Shown: positions 51,542-62,181, counted from the first letter of the stretch. The stretch: DNA of 64,000 nt from Methylorubrum sp. B1-46 (GCF_021117295.1 NZ_CP088247.1:1875001-1939000), one strand, 5' to 3'. Program-made: numbers and translations. Notes: generated by a model not told the origin, from the letters alone.

Positions 51542-52173
51542 GGGTCCACGCGGGAAAGCGACGTGACGCGCACGATCCGTGCCTGCGAGTCGGTGCGGCT
51601 CGGAATCAGGTCGCGGGTGAATGTCCACGCATCCTCGGCCTCGGTCAATTCCGCGGCTGCATCACGCCCCTTCGGAAAGAGCCCGACAGTGCCGCTTGTC
51701 AACAAAGGTTCGGTCCAAGTGAGAAGCTGAGTGAGCGGAGCCAGGGCTCGCGCGCACACGACGTCGATTTCGGTCAACGAATGGACGGTCGCCTCGATGC
51801 GCGCGTTGTGGACGGTAACGGGAGCGCCGGTAAGGCGGGCCGTCTCCGAAAGGAAGGCGCATTTGCGCGCATTGCTCTCGACAAGGCTGACGTGGAAGTC
51901 CGGGCGGCCCTTTCCGGCGATTGCCAGGATCAGACCAGGGATACCGGCGCCGGATCCGAGATCGAGCCAGCGTTTGGCGTCCGGTGCCAGGGCGAACAAT
52001 TGCAGCGCATCGGCGATATGACGATGCCAGACTTCACTCAGCGTTGCCGGCCCCACGAGGTTTTTGACGGTCTGCCAGCGTTTGAGTTGTGCAACGTAGA
52101 GGTCGAGAGTCTCAGCTGTTTCACGTGAAACATTGTGCTCAATGAGGACGCGTGCGCGCAGGTCAGTGCTCAT
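51538..52173 (-). CDS. rsmG: 16S rRNA m7G527 methyltransferase (GidB)
   Basis: SAM-dependent methyltransferase that methylates G527 of 16S rRNA; 211 residues. Family motifs are FNVSRE-like NVSRETAETLDLY near the N-terminus, WHRHIADALQLF, LDLGSGAGIPGLILAI and the SNARKCAFL region. It lies 18 bases after mnmG and overlaps parA. A perfect 16-bp parS (TGTTTCACGTGAAACA) is embedded in its first 20 codons, encoding the NVSRET residues. Confidence 0.96.
   Translation of the reverse strand: MSTDLRARVLIEHNVSRETAETLDLYVAQLKRWQTVKNLVGPATLSEVWHRHIADALQLFALAPDAKRWLDLGSGAGIPGLILAIAGKGRPDFHVSLVESNARKCAFLSETARLTGAPVTVHNARIEATVHSLTEIDVVCARALAPLTQLLTWTEPLLTSGTVGLFPKGRDAAAELTEAEDAWTFTRDLIPSRTDSQARIVRVTSLSRVDP
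52117..52132. promoter_or_regulatory. parS site inside rsmG
   Basis: TGTTTCACGTGAAACA is a perfect 16-bp palindrome identical to the bacterial parS consensus. It lies about 600 bases from parA and 1.5 kb from parB and should be a ParB loading site, within the 5' coding part of rsmG. Confidence 0.93.
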
Positions 52174-52191
52174 CTCAATTTAGCTCTAACC

Positions 52192-54066
52192 TTACGCCGT
52201 CACCTGCGCCCGGCCGCGGCGGGCGTGGGCGGCGAGCAGCGTCAGAGCCGCTGGCGTCACACCTTCGATGCGGGCTGCCTGCCCGAGCGTGATCGGGCGC
52301 ACGGAGTCGAGTTTCAACCGCATCTCGTTAGAGAGGCCGGGGATCGCACCGTAATCGAGGGAGGGCGGCAGGCGCACCGCTTCGTCGCGACGGAACGCGG
52401 ATATATCGGCCTGCTGCCGGTCGAGATAGACGGCGTAGGTCGCGTCCGTGCACAGCCGCTCGGCGACCCGCGGCGGCACCGATCCCAATTCCGGCCAGAC
52501 CGTCGCGAGCCGGTCCCAGCCGATTTCTGGATAGGACAGGAGCTGGAACGCACTGCGGCGCAGGCCATCGCGGTTGAGGGACAGGCCGTAACCAGCCGCC
52601 TCGTTCGGGGTCAGGCTCAGGGCATCGAGCCGGGCCCGTGCCTCGGAGAGCGCCGCCTGCGAGGCCGCGAAATGTGCGGCGCGGGTTGAGCCGACGCAGC
52701 CGAGGGCCGCGCCGCGGGGCGTGAGCCGCTCGTCGGCATTGTCCACCCGCAGGCTCAGCCGATATTCCGAGCGCGAGGTGAACATGCGATAGGGCTCGCT
52801 CACCCCATGGGTGACGAGGTCGTCGATCATCACCCCGAGATAGGATTCGGCCCGGTCGAAGATCGCGAGATCGCAGCCGCCCGCCAGCCGCGCCGCGTTG
52901 AGGCCCGCGACCAACCCCTGCCCTGCCGCCTCCTCGTAGCCGGTGGTGCCGTTGATCTGTCCCGCCAAGAACAGGCCGGGCAGACGCTTGGCCTGCAGCG
53001 TGGCATCGAGTTCGCGCGGATCGACATAGTCGTACTCGATGGCGTAGCCGGGCCGCAGGATGCGGGTGCGCTCAAGGCCCGGAATGGCGGCGATGATGCC
53101 GGCCTGAACCTCCTCGGGCAGCGCCGTCGAGATGCCGTTGGGGTAGACGGTCGGATCGTCGAGCCCTTCCGGCTCGAGGAAGATCTGGTGGCCCTCGCGA
53201 TCGCCGAAGCGCACCACCTTGTCCTCGATCGAGGGGCAGTAACGGGGGCCCCGGCTGCTGATGCCGCCGGAATACATTGGCGAGCGGTGAAGGTTGGCTC
53301 GAATCAGGTCGTGGACGGCCGTCGTGGTGCGGGTGATGCCGCAGGCGATCTGCGGCGTGGTGATCCGCTCGGTCAGGGTCGAGAACGGCACGGGCTCGGC
53401 GTCGGCGTGCTGCATCTCCAGCGCGGCCCAATCGATGCTGCGCCCGTCGAGACGCGGCGGCGTGCCGGTCTTCAGGCGGCCAAGGCGGAAGCCGTGGCGG
53501 TCGAGGGTCTGCGCCAACCCCATGGCCGGCGCCTCGTCGACGCGGCCCGCGGGGATCTGCCGCTCGCCGATATGGATCAGCCCACGCAGGAAGGTGCCTG
53601 TCGTGATGACCACGGCCGCGGCGGCAAGGCGGCGCCCATCCGCGAGCACGGCACCCGCGATGCGGCCCGATTCGATGATCAGGTCGTCGGCCTCACCCTC
53701 GATCACGGTGAGCCCCGGCGTCTCCGCGACCGCCGCCTGCATGGCGCGGGCATAGAGTGCGCGGTCGGCCTGGGTCCGGGGGCCGCGCACGGCCGGGCCC
53801 TTGCGGCGGTTGAGCAGGCGGAACTGAATGCCGGCCGCATCCGCGACGCGCCCCATCAACCCGTCCAGGGCATCCACCTCGCGCACCAGATGCCCCTTGC
53901 CGAGACCGCCAATGGCTGGGTTGCAGGACATGGCGCCGATGGTGGCCGCGCGATGCGTGACCAGAGCCGTACGGGCGCCGACTCGTGCGGCGGCGGCCGC
54001 CGCCTCAACGCCGGCATGGCCACCGCCGACGACGAGGACGTCGTAGCTGGAAGAAGGGGTGTGCAT
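52192..54066 (-). CDS. mnmG: tRNA U34 modification protein MnmG (GidA)
   Basis: FAD subunit of the MnmE-MnmG complex that makes cmnm5U34 in tRNA. It has 624 residues. Features: FAD site [64 protein letters not shown] (catalytic Cys region) and the C-terminal MnmE-binding domain ([32 protein letters not shown]). It is followed by rsmG 18 bases on. mnmE lies 1.1 kb upstream, with two small genes in between, rather than adjacent. Confidence 0.98.
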   Translation of the reverse strand: MHTPSSSYDVLVVGGGHAGVEAAAAAARVGARTALVTHRAATIGAMSCNPAIGGLGKGHLVREVDALDGLMGRVADAAGIQFRLLNRRKGPAVRGPRTQADRALYARAMQAAVAETPGLTVIEGEADDLIIESGRIAGAVLADGRRLAAAAVVITTGTFLRGLIHIGERQIPAGRVDEAPAMGLAQTLDRHGFRLGRLKTGTPPRLDGRSIDWAALEMQHADAEPVPFSTLTERITTPQIACGITRTTTAVHDLIRANLHRSPMYSGGISSRGPRYCPSIEDKVVRFGDREGHQIFLEPEGLDDPTVYPNGISTALPEEVQAGIIAAIPGLERTRILRPGYAIEYDYVDPRELDATLQAKRLPGLFLAGQINGTTGYEEAAGQGLVAGLNAARLAGGCDLAIFDRAESYLGVMIDDLVTHGVSEPYRMFTSRSEYRLSLRVDNADERLTPRGAALGCVGSTRAAHFAASQAALSEARARLDALSLTPNEAAGYGLSLNRDGLRRSAFQLLSYPEIGWDRLATVWPELGSVPPRVAERLCTDATYAVYLDRQQADISAFRRDEAVRLPPSLDYGAIPGLSNEMRLKLDSVRPITLGQAARIEGVTPAALTLLAAHARRGRAQVTA

Positions 54067-54268
54067 GACCCGTGCTTATGCGCGTGCCATGGACGAGGTC
54101 AACGCAAAGCCGGTCCCTCGCCGAGCGCAGCGGGAGAGGGGAGGGTTCAAGATCCCATTTCCGCACCGACCATCAGTGCCAGCACCGTATCGGTGGCGCC
54201 GCAACGCATCGGCCGCATACTGCCCCTTGGCCCGAGAGGGCGCGGCGAACAAGTCACGGGCGGCGTGT

Positions 54269-54535
54269 CTAGGCAGCAGACCGGCGATGCTCGTCGGCAG
54301 CCGAGGCGACACACGGGCGGATCTGCAGGTCGATGCAGATGGTCGACGCGGTTGCCTCCTCCGTTACCTCCAGGGACCAAGTGTCACCGAGACCCAGACG
54401 GTTGCCCGATTCTTGGAGGAGCGATCCCGCATAGCGGACGGCCTCGCGCAGGGCCGCATCCAAGCTTGCGCATTCGAGCCCGTCGTCATCCGTGATGTTG
54501 AGGCCGTCATTCACATTGAAGAAGTATCTTGGCAT
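54269..54535 (-). CDS. DUF6894-type small protein
   Basis: An 88-residue protein from ATG 54535 (MPRYFFNVNDGLNITDDDGLECA), the pattern of DUF6894 (MPRYFFDv.dG....D..G.E....). These short acidic proteins are numerous in Methylobacterium-type genomes; function unknown. The remainder is helical and acidic and ends in a short basic tail. It sits between mnmG and mnmE, with no sign of co-transcription. Confidence 0.8.
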   Translation of the reverse strand: MPRYFFNVNDGLNITDDDGLECASLDAALREAVRYAGSLLQESGNRLGLGDTWSLEVTEEATASTICIDLQIRPCVASAADEHRRSAA

Positions 54536-55192
54536 GGTGAGTTCGGGTTTGAGCGTATACCCAAGCAATCATGCCTCATGATGTCTCGCGAATAAAGGAA
54601 AAATCTAACGATTTATTGAGCACTTTGTGCGCAATCGATACATGTCATCTCTATTGCCTGGCAAAATTTGCTCAGTTTCGTAGGAGGTTGGGGCCCGCAA
54701 AATTCTCCGAAGCGATACGATCGTGCGCGTGAGATCGTCGAATTCGGACGCTATTTGAGATCGGTTCAATCGGATCTGCAGCAGAATATTGCGTGCTTGG
54801 TCACCGTCTTCGCTGCAGCGTTGACGCATCGAATGTAGAGTGAGCAGGTATCGCTCAATCTCGCTTCTACCCGCTGCCGCGCGCCATCCATGAATGCCAT
54901 CGGTCTCGGATACTCGTCATCCGACTTGCGGCAACTGATGGGAAGTTTCGGCACCACCGGAACCTCAGGCTGGACGTTTGCCACGGGTGAGGAGGTGTGG
55001 TCGCTGACGCTCTCTCGCCTGCTCGCTTTCGAAGCTGCGATATGGCGCCCGGTTGAGAAGAGCGGGCGCCGCACCCGTAGTCACGAGAGGGCCATCGCCG
55101 CCGTTCAGCGGGCCGTGATCGGGTTCCGGATCGCGAGGGCAATCGGAACGCCATCTTCAGGCGGTCGCGCCCGGACGCCCCGTCTGCCTCTC
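54536..55192. other. Lower-GC region between DUF6894 gene and mnmE
   Basis: About 650 bases, visibly AT-richer than the window average. Apart from the weak 74-codon frame at 54605-54829 I see no supported gene. The composition suggests an older insertion between mnmG and mnmE, which are usually close together, but no insertion-sequence ends or direct repeats were found. Confidence 0.4.
54605..54829 (-). CDS. Possible small protein in an AT-richer segment
   Basis: A 74-codon frame from ATG 54829 (MRQRCSEDGDQARNILLQIR) with protein-like composition: a helical region LNRSQIASEFDDLTRTIVSLRRIL and few low-complexity runs. The same frame stays open and protein-like upstream (EIERYLLTLHS) to about 54910 but without an ATG or GTG, so the true start is unclear or the gene is a decayed remnant. 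No family recognised. Confidence 0.35.
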   Translation of the reverse strand: MRQRCSEDGDQARNILLQIRLNRSQIASEFDDLTRTIVSLRRILRAPTSYETEQILPGNRDDMYRLRTKCSINR

Positions 55193-56527
55193 CTACTTGC
55201 CGATACAGAATCCGGAAAAGAGGCGATCGAGCATCTCCTCGACCCCGACATGGCCGCCGACCTCGCCCAGTGCCCGGACAGCGAGGCGCAGATCCTCCGC
55301 GACCAGTTCCGGCGGAAAGCCGGCCGGCGCGGTGCAGACGCGGTCGAGGTGGCCCGCTGCCCGAGTCAGAGCCGCCCGATGGCGCTCGCGGGTGACGAGC
55401 GCATCGCCTTGGCCGAGAGAGGCGAAGGCTGCTGCCTGTACCGCATCGAGGAGCGTATCAAGACCGGCGCCGTTTACGGCCGAGACGGCGAGATCCCTTC
55501 CACCCCCCGCTTCGGGCGCGAGGTCGCTCTTGGTGCGGACGCGAAGGGTAGGGATATCCCCGAGACCGTCGGCGACAGCCGGGGCATCGGCCGGCACGAG
55601 GTGGAGCACGAGGTCGGCGCTCCGTATGCGACGGTGCGTGCGCCTTACGCCCTCGGCCTCGATCACATCCTCCGTTGCGCGCAGGCCCGCCGTATCGACC
55701 AGGATCACCGGCAGGCCACCAAGGTCGCACCGGACCTCGATGGCATCGCGGGTCGTGCCTGGAATGTCCGAGACGATGGCCGCATCGCGCCCACTCAGGG
55801 CGTTGAGCAGGGTCGACTTTCCGGCATTGGGGGCACCGGCCAGCACGACGCAGAAGCCCTCGCGCAGGCGCTCACCCCGACGCCCATCGGCGAGAGCACC
55901 CTGGATCGCGTCGCGCAGGGCGGCGGCGCGGCCGGAGAGGGCGGCGTCGAGCTCGTCCGCGTCCACGTCGCCCTCGTCGGCGAAGTCGAGGGCCGCCTCG
56001 GCATTTGCGAGCAAGTCGATGCCGGTCTCGCGCCAGGCCGTGACCTGACGGCCGAGGGCGCCCTCGAGCTGGCGCAAGGCCTGGACGCGCTGTGCCTCGG
56101 TCTCGGCGTCGATGAGATCGGCGATGCCTTCCGCCTCGGTGAGATCGATGCGTCCGTTGAGGAAGGCGCGGCGGCTGAATGCCCCGGCCTCCGCCGGTCG
56201 GCAGCCCGGTACGGATGCGAGGGCTCGCAGCACCGCGGCCCGCACGGCCAGACCGCCATGAAGGTGCAGTTCGGCCATGTCCTCGCCGGTGGCGGTGGTG
56301 GGGCCAGGGAGCCACGCGACGAGGGCTTGATCGAGGAGGGCGCGCGTGTCGGGATCGCGCAGGCGGCGCAGGGCGAGCCGGCGCGGCTCCGGACGCCCGC
56401 TGGCCAAGAGGTCGAGCACCGGCCCCGCCGCCGGCCCGCTGATCCGCACCACCGCCACCGCCGCGCGACCGAAGCCGCTTGCCGGAGCGAAGATAGTGCC
56501 GCCGCGGTCGGGGAGGGCGTCGGTCAT
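55193..56527 (-). CDS. mnmE: tRNA modification GTPase MnmE (TrmE)
   Basis: GTPase that partners MnmG in tRNA wobble-uridine modification; 444 residues. The N-terminal folate-binding domain includes LHLHGGLAVRAAVLRAL. The G domain, inserted in a helical domain, has GAPNAGKSTLLNAL (G1), DIPGTTRD (G2), DTAGL (G3) and a weak G4 in RTKSDL. The conserved C-terminus FCIGK carries the catalytic cysteine. Its ATG at 56527 is 79 bases after the leuS stop, same strand. Confidence 0.97.
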   Translation of the reverse strand: MTDALPDRGGTIFAPASGFGRAAVAVVRISGPAAGPVLDLLASGRPEPRRLALRRLRDPDTRALLDQALVAWLPGPTTATGEDMAELHLHGGLAVRAAVLRALASVPGCRPAEAGAFSRRAFLNGRIDLTEAEGIADLIDAETEAQRVQALRQLEGALGRQVTAWRETGIDLLANAEAALDFADEGDVDADELDAALSGRAAALRDAIQGALADGRRGERLREGFCVVLAGAPNAGKSTLLNALSGRDAAIVSDIPGTTRDAIEVRCDLGGLPVILVDTAGLRATEDVIEAEGVRRTHRRIRSADLVLHLVPADAPAVADGLGDIPTLRVRTKSDLAPEAGGGRDLAVSAVNGAGLDTLLDAVQAAAFASLGQGDALVTRERHRAALTRAAGHLDRVCTAPAGFPPELVAEDLRLAVRALGEVGGHVGVEEMLDRLFSGFCIGK

Positions 56528-56606
56528 GGCTTCAATCCCTTCCGCCCGCCTCCCTTCTCGGCGCGGGGAAGCGGGCGTCTCGATGGGAGCTTTCCGGCAG
56601 AACGGA

Positions 56607-59222
56607 TCACACCACCAGATTCACGATCCGGCCCGGCACGACGATGACCTTCTTCGGGGGGCGGCCTTCGAGGGCCCGCTGCACCGGCTCCAGGGCCAGC
56701 GTCGCCGCCTCGACGGCCTTCACGTCGGCATCGCGCGGTACGGTGACGTCCGCTCGCTTCTTGCCGTTGATCTGCACCGGCAGGGTGATCTCATCCTCGA
56801 CCAGCAGCGCCTGATCGGCTTGCGGCCAGGACGCCTCGGCAACGAGCCCCTCCCCGCCAAGCACGCGCCAGCTTTCCTCGGCCAGATGCGGCATCATCGG
56901 CGCGATGAGCTGCACCAGGATGCGTGCCGCCTCTCCTGCCCCAATCGCCGAGGCGCCGCCGCGCAGACCCTCGTCGAGGGCGTTGGCCAGCGTGTAGATG
57001 TGGGCGACGCAGCGGTTGAAGCGAAGGCGCTCGATATCCTCGCCGACCGCGGCGAGCGCCTTGTGCGCGGCCTTGCGCAGGGCTGCGTCACCGGGGCCGC
57101 CGGGCCCGTGCGCCGCGGCCGCGCCGTGGACGAGGCGCCAGACGCGCTGGACGAAGCGGGCGGCGCCCTGCACGCCCTCCTCGGTCCAGATCACGTCGCG
57201 CTCAGGCGGAGAGTCGGAGAGCATGAACCAGCGGGCGGTGTCGGCGCCGTAGCTCGCTATGATGTCGTCGGGATCGACGACGTTCTTCTTCGACTTCGAC
57301 ATCTTCTCGGTTGGGCCGACCTCGACGGCCAAGCCGGTTTTCACGTGAAAAGCCTTGCGCCCCCCACCCTCGCTCTCGAAGCGGATCTCGGCCGGCGACA
57401 CCCAGGCGCCGGAAGGATCCTTGTAGGTCTCGTGGACGACCATGCCCTGCGTGAACAAGCCGGCGAAGGGCTCCGACACGCCGGCCCACCCGGTCTCCCG
57501 CATCGCCCGCATGAAGAAACGCGAATAGAGCAGGTGCAGGATCGCGTGCTCGACGCCGCCGATATACTGATCGACGGGGAGCCAGTGATCGACGGTGTTG
57601 CGGACCGTCGGCGCGTCCGTGAGCCAGGGCGCGGTGAAGCGGGCGTAGTACCAGGACGAATCGACGAAGGTGTCCATGGTGTCGGTCTCGCGACGGGCGG
57701 CTTGTCCGCAGCGCGGGCACGGCACCTGCCGCCAGGCATGGTCCCGCTCCAACGGGTTGCCGGGCTGATCGAACGAGACCTCGTCCGGCAGCTTCACCGG
57801 CAGGTCTTCCACCGGCACGGGCACCGGGCCGCAGGCCTCGCAGTGGATGATCGGGATCGGGCAGCCCCAGTAGCGCTGGCGCGACACGCCCCAATCGCGC
57901 AGGCGGAACTGCACCTTGCGACGCCCGACGGGGGCGCCGTTCAGTGTCTCACCCTCCAAGCGGTCGGCGACGGTTCTGAAGGCCTCGTCGGTGCTCATGC
58001 CGTCGAGGAAGCGCGAATGGATCATCCGTCCGTCGCCGTCATAGGCGGTGTCGGTGATGATGAAGGTGTTCGGGTCCTGGCCCTCGGGGCAGACCACCGG
58101 CGTGTTGCCGAGCCCGTACTTGTTGGAAAAGTCGAGGTCGCGCTGGTCGTGAGCCGGACAGCCGAATACGGCGCCGGTGCCGTATTCCATCAGCACGAAG
58201 TTCGCGACGTAGACAGGCAGCTCCCAGGACGGATCGAGGGGGTGGCGCACGGTGAGCCCGGTATCGAACCCGAGCTTCTCCGCCGTGTCGATCGCCTCCT
58301 GCGCCGTGCCGATGCGGCGGCACTCCTCGGCAAAGGCCTGCAGTTCCGCGGCACGCGGGCCGGATGCGGCGAGCGCTTTGGCAAGCGGATGATCGACGGA
58401 GATCGCCAGGAACCGGGCGCCGAACAGCGTGTCGGGTCGGGTGGTGTAGACCGTCAGCTCATCCGTGCCGGCAAACGGCTGCGCGAGGGCGAAGCGCACC
58501 TCCAACCCTTCCGAGCGGCCGATCCAGTTGCGCTGCATCAGCCGGACCTTCTCCGGCCAGCGCTCCAGCCCGTCGAGGGCGTCGTGCAGATCCTGCGCGA
58601 AATCGGTGATCTTGAAGAACCACTGGGTCAGCTCACGCTGCTCGACGAGCGCACCCGAGCGCCAGCCGCGTCCGTCGATGACCTGCTCGTTGGCGAGCAC
58701 GGTGTGATCGACCGGGTCCCAGTTCACCTTCGCCGTGCGGCGGGTGACGAGACCCTTGGCGAGGAAGTCGAGGAACATCCGCTGCTGGTGCTTGTAGTAG
58801 TCGGGATCGCAGGTCGCGATCTCCCGGCTCCAGTCGAGCGACAGGCCCATGCTCTGGAGTTGCCCGCGCATGGTCGCGATGTTCGCGTAGGTCCAGTCGC
58901 GCGGGTTGACCTTGCGCTCCATGGCCGCGTTCTCGGCCGGCAGGCCGAAGGCGTCCCAGCCCATCGGGTGCAGCACGTTGTGGCCCTTGGCGCGCTTGTA
59001 GCGGGCCACCACGTCGCCCATGGCGTAGTTGCGCACGTGGCCGATATGGATGCGCCCCGAAGGATAGGGGAACATCTCCAGCACGTAGTATTTCGGGCGC
59101 GGATCGTCGTTCTTGGTTTCGAACAGCTTGGCCGCGTCCCAGGCCTGCTGCCAGCGCGGCTCGGCGTCCTTCGCGTTGTAGCGCTCGTGGGCCGTCGGGG
59201 AGGGCTGTGCGGGATCGGTCAT
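56607..59222 (-). CDS. leuS: Leucyl-tRNA synthetase
   Basis: Class I synthetase for tRNA-Leu, 871 residues from ATG 59222 ([16 protein letters not shown]). HIGH motif is [16 protein letters not shown]; the KMSKS motif is [13 protein letters not shown]; the CP1 editing domain holds [12 protein letters not shown]; a zinc-binding type insertion shows CEACGPVP and CPRCGQ. C-terminal domain complete. In most relatives leuS lies directly upstream of lptE-holA; here it is on the far side of the block, before mnmE. A parS-like palindrome lies within it (57338-57351). Confidence 0.98.
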   Translation of the reverse strand: MTDPAQPSPTAHERYNAKDAEPRWQQAWDAAKLFETKNDDPRPKYYVLEMFPYPSGRIHIGHVRNYAMGDVVARYKRAKGHNVLHPMGWDAFGLPAENAAMERKVNPRDWTYANIATMRGQLQSMGLSLDWSREIATCDPDYYKHQQRMFLDFLAKGLVTRRTAKVNWDPVDHTVLANEQVIDGRGWRSGALVEQRELTQWFFKITDFAQDLHDALDGLERWPEKVRLMQRNWIGRSEGLEVRFALAQPFAGTDELTVYTTRPDTLFGARFLAISVDHPLAKALAASGPRAAELQAFAEECRRIGTAQEAIDTAEKLGFDTGLTVRHPLDPSWELPVYVANFVLMEYGTGAVFGCPAHDQRDLDFSNKYGLGNTPVVCPEGQDPNTFIITDTAYDGDGRMIHSRFLDGMSTDEAFRTVADRLEGETLNGAPVGRRKVQFRLRDWGVSRQRYWGCPIPIIHCEACGPVPVPVEDLPVKLPDEVSFDQPGNPLERDHAWRQVPCPRCGQAARRETDTMDTFVDSSWYYARFTAPWLTDAPTVRNTVDHWLPVDQYIGGVEHAILHLLYSRFFMRAMRETGWAGVSEPFAGLFTQGMVVHETYKDPSGAWVSPAEIRFESEGGGRKAFHVKTGLAVEVGPTEKMSKSKKNVVDPDDIIASYGADTARWFMLSDSPPERDVIWTEEGVQGAARFVQRVWRLVHGAAAAHGPGGPGDAALRKAAHKALAAVGEDIERLRFNRCVAHIYTLANALDEGLRGGASAIGAGEAARILVQLIAPMMPHLAEESWRVLGGEGLVAEASWPQADQALLVEDEITLPVQINGKKRADVTVPRDADVKAVEAATLALEPVQRALEGRPPKKVIVVPGRIVNLVV
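57338..57351. promoter_or_regulatory. Secondary parS-like palindrome inside leuS
   Basis: TTTTCACGTGAAAA is a perfect 14-bp palindrome sharing the parS core (12 of 16 consensus positions) 5.2 kb from the perfect site. The outer TG/CA pairs are replaced. It may be a weaker ParB site. Confidence 0.45.
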
Positions 59223-59334
59223 CGTGGGCGCCGGGATCAGCGAGAAAAGGGTGGACCGCCCGCGAGGTTGTCGCAGCGGCCGGAACCCGGCACCTAGCAT
59301 ATCCGCACCGCGAAGGGTCAACGATGAGGGCGGC

Positions 59335-60402
59335 TCAGGTCTGCTGGTAGACCGCCACCACCCGCTTGAAACGGCGCTCCGAGAGATCGGAGGCGCGGAT
59401 CAGGAAGTAGACGGTGCCCTCCCCGTTCTCCCGCAGGAAGTCGCCGACATCGATCTGGAGCAGGAGACGCCAGGAACGGGCGCCGGCCTCGATCTCGGCC
59501 TTGTGCGCCTTCCATTGGTCCTGGCTGAGATGCTGCACGCCAAAACGGCTGACGACCTCCGCCTCGAAGCGCGGATCACTCTGCTCCGGCAGCGGTGAGC
59601 CGAGGAGCTGGTTGCGCCGGCCCGCCTGGGCGGCGCCGCGATACTTGTCGAATGCCCTTGTGAGGAGGTCTTCGTAGGCGTCGCGAAAGCTCTCCTCGCC
59701 ATCGTCACGCGGTGCCAGGGCTGCCTTCAGGGCCGGCCGCGTCTCCATCTCCAGGCTCTCGATCGCCGGGGGACGCAGGGTGGCGTGCAGGGTCATCGGC
59801 CGGGCCGGGCCGCCATAGGGCGTGCCGGAATCGGGCTTCGGCAGGGGCAGCTTGAACTCCCGGTTGACCTTGGCGATCTCCGCCCGGTGGCTCTCGGCCG
59901 CCGCCGCAAGGTCGGGCGGCGGGACGTGAGCGGCCAGCCCCTCGCGCGGGCTCTCGTCCCAGATCACGCGGGCGGACTCGGTGCCGTTGTCCCAGGGCCC
60001 GGCGGAGAGATCGTAGAAGAACAGGAGCCGCCCCTGCCCCGGCAAGGCGTCGGCGAGAGCGCCCTGCCCTCTCGTCTTCTCTTTCGCCTCCCCGAGATCG
60101 ACCTGCGCGAAGAACGCGTAGGGCAGCTCCTTGTGGAAGTGCCGCCGCATCTCCTCCCCGGCCTCCGCGTTGCCGCGCTTGGCGATCGCCTCGATATCGG
60201 CGGGCTTGGCCCGGCGCGGCCACGCAAGGTCCGGCGGGAGATCGGGCGTCCCGCCGATCCGCGTTCCGCCAAGGTGGGCCTTGCCCTTCGGAACAGGCCG
60301 GAACACCAGCGTCGGCACCAGCGCCTCGACGACCATCGCGACCTGCGGGCGCGTCAACTGTTGCGCGAGCTGGGCCTGGGCGTCGGCGGGCGTATCGAAC
60401 AT
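59335..60402 (-). CDS. DUF1963 (YwqG-like) family protein
   Basis: A cytoplasmic 355-residue protein of the DUF1963 type. Typical features are SRIGGTP-like [39 protein letters not shown] and [28 protein letters not shown] at the end. Function unknown; no neighbour gives a hint. Convergent arrangement with nothing; followed 112 bases on by leuS on the same strand. Confidence 0.85.
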   Translation of the reverse strand: MFDTPADAQAQLAQQLTRPQVAMVVEALVPTLVFRPVPKGKAHLGGTRIGGTPDLPPDLAWPRRAKPADIEAIAKRGNAEAGEEMRRHFHKELPYAFFAQVDLGEAKEKTRGQGALADALPGQGRLLFFYDLSAGPWDNGTESARVIWDESPREGLAAHVPPPDLAAAAESHRAEIAKVNREFKLPLPKPDSGTPYGGPARPMTLHATLRPPAIESLEMETRPALKAALAPRDDGEESFRDAYEDLLTRAFDKYRGAAQAGRRNQLLGSPLPEQSDPRFEAEVVSRFGVQHLSQDQWKAHKAEIEAGARSWRLLLQIDVGDFLRENGEGTVYFLIRASDLSERRFKRVVAVYQQT

Positions 60403-60513
60403 CGGGCCGGGCTTCTCCGTTTGTCTCGAGAGAAGTCAGCATATCGCGGGTGGGGGCGATGGAAAGGCGCCGCCGCCCTTGAAGTCGCGGCAGTGCCGCC
60501 GCAAGGAGGGGCC

Positions 60514-61278
60514 ATGATCGACCCAAGCCAGACCACCGACCCGAGCCGCACCCCGAACCAGCCCACCGATATCGAGCCCCTCGACACCAAGCCGCCGGTC
60601 GGCGAGGCCGATGTCGCCGCGGGTCTCGCGGAGGTGCGCGCGAGCATCCGCCGGGCGGCCGAGGACAACGAGCGCGATCCGGACAGCGTCCACCTCATCG
60701 CCGTCTCGAAGACGGTGCCGGAAGAGGGCATCCTGCCGGCGCTTGAGGCGGGTCAGCGGCTTTTCGGCGAGAACTACGTGCAGGAATCGCGGGCCAAGTG
60801 GCCGGCCCTGCGCGAGCGCTATCCGGATGTCGAGCTGCACCTCGTCGGCCCGCTGCAATCGAACAAGGCGCGCGAAGCGGTCGAGCTGTTCGACGTGATC
60901 CACTCCCTCGACCGGCTCTCGCTCGCCGCGGCGCTCGCCAAGGAGATCGAGCGGAGCGGCCGGGCACCCAAGCTCCTGATCCAGGTCAATACCGGCGACG
61001 AGGCGCAGAAGGCGGGCGTCGCCCCCGATCAGGTCGATGTCCTGCTCTCGGAATGCCGCGAGACCCACGGCCTGGCGATCCATGGCCTGATGTGCATCCC
61101 GCCGGCCGAGGACCCACCCTCCCCCCACTTCGCCCTGCTCGCTCGCCTCGCCGAGCGTCACGGCCTCCCGATCCTGTCGATGGGCATGAGTGCGGACTTT
61201 CCAGCGGCGATCCAGATGGGCGCGACCCATGTCCGCGTCGGCACCGCCATCTTCGGGCAGCGGGCGAAGCGCGGCTGA
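60514..61278 (+). CDS. YggS/PROSC-type PLP homeostasis protein
   Basis: PLP-binding fold-type III protein that controls free pyridoxal phosphate and amino-acid balance; no catalytic reaction is known. It has 254 residues from ATG 60514, with a strong AAGGAGG 4-5 bases upstream. The first 27 residues are a disordered Asp/Thr/Pro-rich lead. Core motifs are LIAVSKTVPEEGI (PLP lysine), FGENYVQE, LHLVGPLQSNK, LLIQVNTGDEAQKAG and LSMGMSADFPAAIQMGATHVRVGTAIFG. Confidence 0.95.
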   Translation: MIDPSQTTDPSRTPNQPTDIEPLDTKPPVGEADVAAGLAEVRASIRRAAEDNERDPDSVHLIAVSKTVPEEGILPALEAGQRLFGENYVQESRAKWPALRERYPDVELHLVGPLQSNKAREAVELFDVIHSLDRLSLAAALAKEIERSGRAPKLLIQVNTGDEAQKAGVAPDQVDVLLSECRETHGLAIHGLMCIPPAEDPPSPHFALLARLAERHGLPILSMGMSADFPAAIQMGATHVRVGTAIFGQRAKRG

Positions 61279-61300
61279 GGCCAGCCGTCCGCTGCGCCGC

Positions 61301-61891
61301 TTAACGACCGATCTTCATCCGCGTCCTCGGTCCGAGGCGGCGGAGCAGGCGCAGCAGATCAGAGGGTTTCAGGGCGACGCAGCCCTCCGTCGGGCGGTAG
61401 CCGCTGCGGGCGATGTGCAGGAAGATCGCCGACCCCCGGCCCGGCCGGATCGGCCCACGGTTGTAATCGAGATCGATCACAAGATCGTAGAGGCCGTCGT
61501 CGCGCCAGAGCCGTTCGGCGCTGACCGTATCGCTCGGAAACCGGATCGGCCGGTTGTAGCGACGGTCCTGGGACGCATCGCACCAGCCGTCGTCGCGCCG
61601 CGTCGCCCGGAGGGGAAGGGCGCTGATCGGCCGGACGGGGAAGCGGTCGGGCCGATAGAACCCGCTGCGCAGGCGGAACACGCCCTGCGGCGAGGCGCCG
61701 TCCCCCTCCCGCTTGCGGCTCGTGATGCCGGAGCGCCCGAGGGCACAGGGGATCACGGCCCCGCCCGCGAGCAGCGTGCCGCGCGTCGCGTCACCCGGCA
61801 GCGGGCGCACCCGTAACAGGGTAAGAGAGCCGGTCTTCCCCTGCCCCACGGCCTTGCCGCCGCTCCGCTTCGCAACCTGAGGGCGTGGCAT
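61301..61891 (-). CDS. L,D-transpeptidase (YkuD-type) family protein
   Basis: Predicted peptidoglycan-related YkuD-fold enzyme of about 196 residues. The active-site motif is HIARSGYRPTEGCVAL, with the catalytic cysteine and histidine in the usual spacing, and the upstream GRSGITSRKREGDGASPQGVFRL fits the family start of the domain. No clear signal peptide, which is unusual for a periplasmic enzyme. Start uncertain: ATG 61891 (MPRPQVAKRSGG) or ATG 61939 (MTSDPALFETG). Convergent with YggS. Confidence 0.85.
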   Translation of the reverse strand: MPRPQVAKRSGGKAVGQGKTGSLTLLRVRPLPGDATRGTLLAGGAVIPCALGRSGITSRKREGDGASPQGVFRLRSGFYRPDRFPVRPISALPLRATRRDDGWCDASQDRRYNRPIRFPSDTVSAERLWRDDGLYDLVIDLDYNRGPIRPGRGSAIFLHIARSGYRPTEGCVALKPSDLLRLLRRLGPRTRMKIGR

Positions 61892-62181
61892 TGCCGGTTC
61901 GTCCCAACCTGTCTCGAATAGCGCCGGGTCCGACGTCATGTCGCGGCAGAGAGCGGTGGAACATGGCGAAAATTCTGCATAAGCGCGCAATCCGGATTTC
62001 CCGGCGCGTAAAACGAACTAGGTTTGTCGCCAAGGGGAACCGTCCGGGTTCCGTTTGCGGCCAGCCAGCGGGCAATATGCCCCTTCGGATGGGTGTGCCG
62101 TCATGAAATCGTCTTGGCTGCCTGCCTGATCGTTCCGCGAAGTCCAGGTGGCCGGAAAGCTTGTCGAGAGCCGCTGCGTCG
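61892..62181. other. Divergent region between L,D-transpeptidase and response regulator
   Basis: About 290 bases, moderately AT-rich near 61960-62030, likely the two promoters. A short 47-codon basic frame from 61963 looks spurious. Nothing else recognised. Confidence 0.35.

Noticed and set aside
61963..62106. Short Lys/Arg-rich frame starting MAKILHKRAI between transpeptidase and regulator
   Set aside because: Weak upstream signal and no conservation clue; probably chance in the promoter region.
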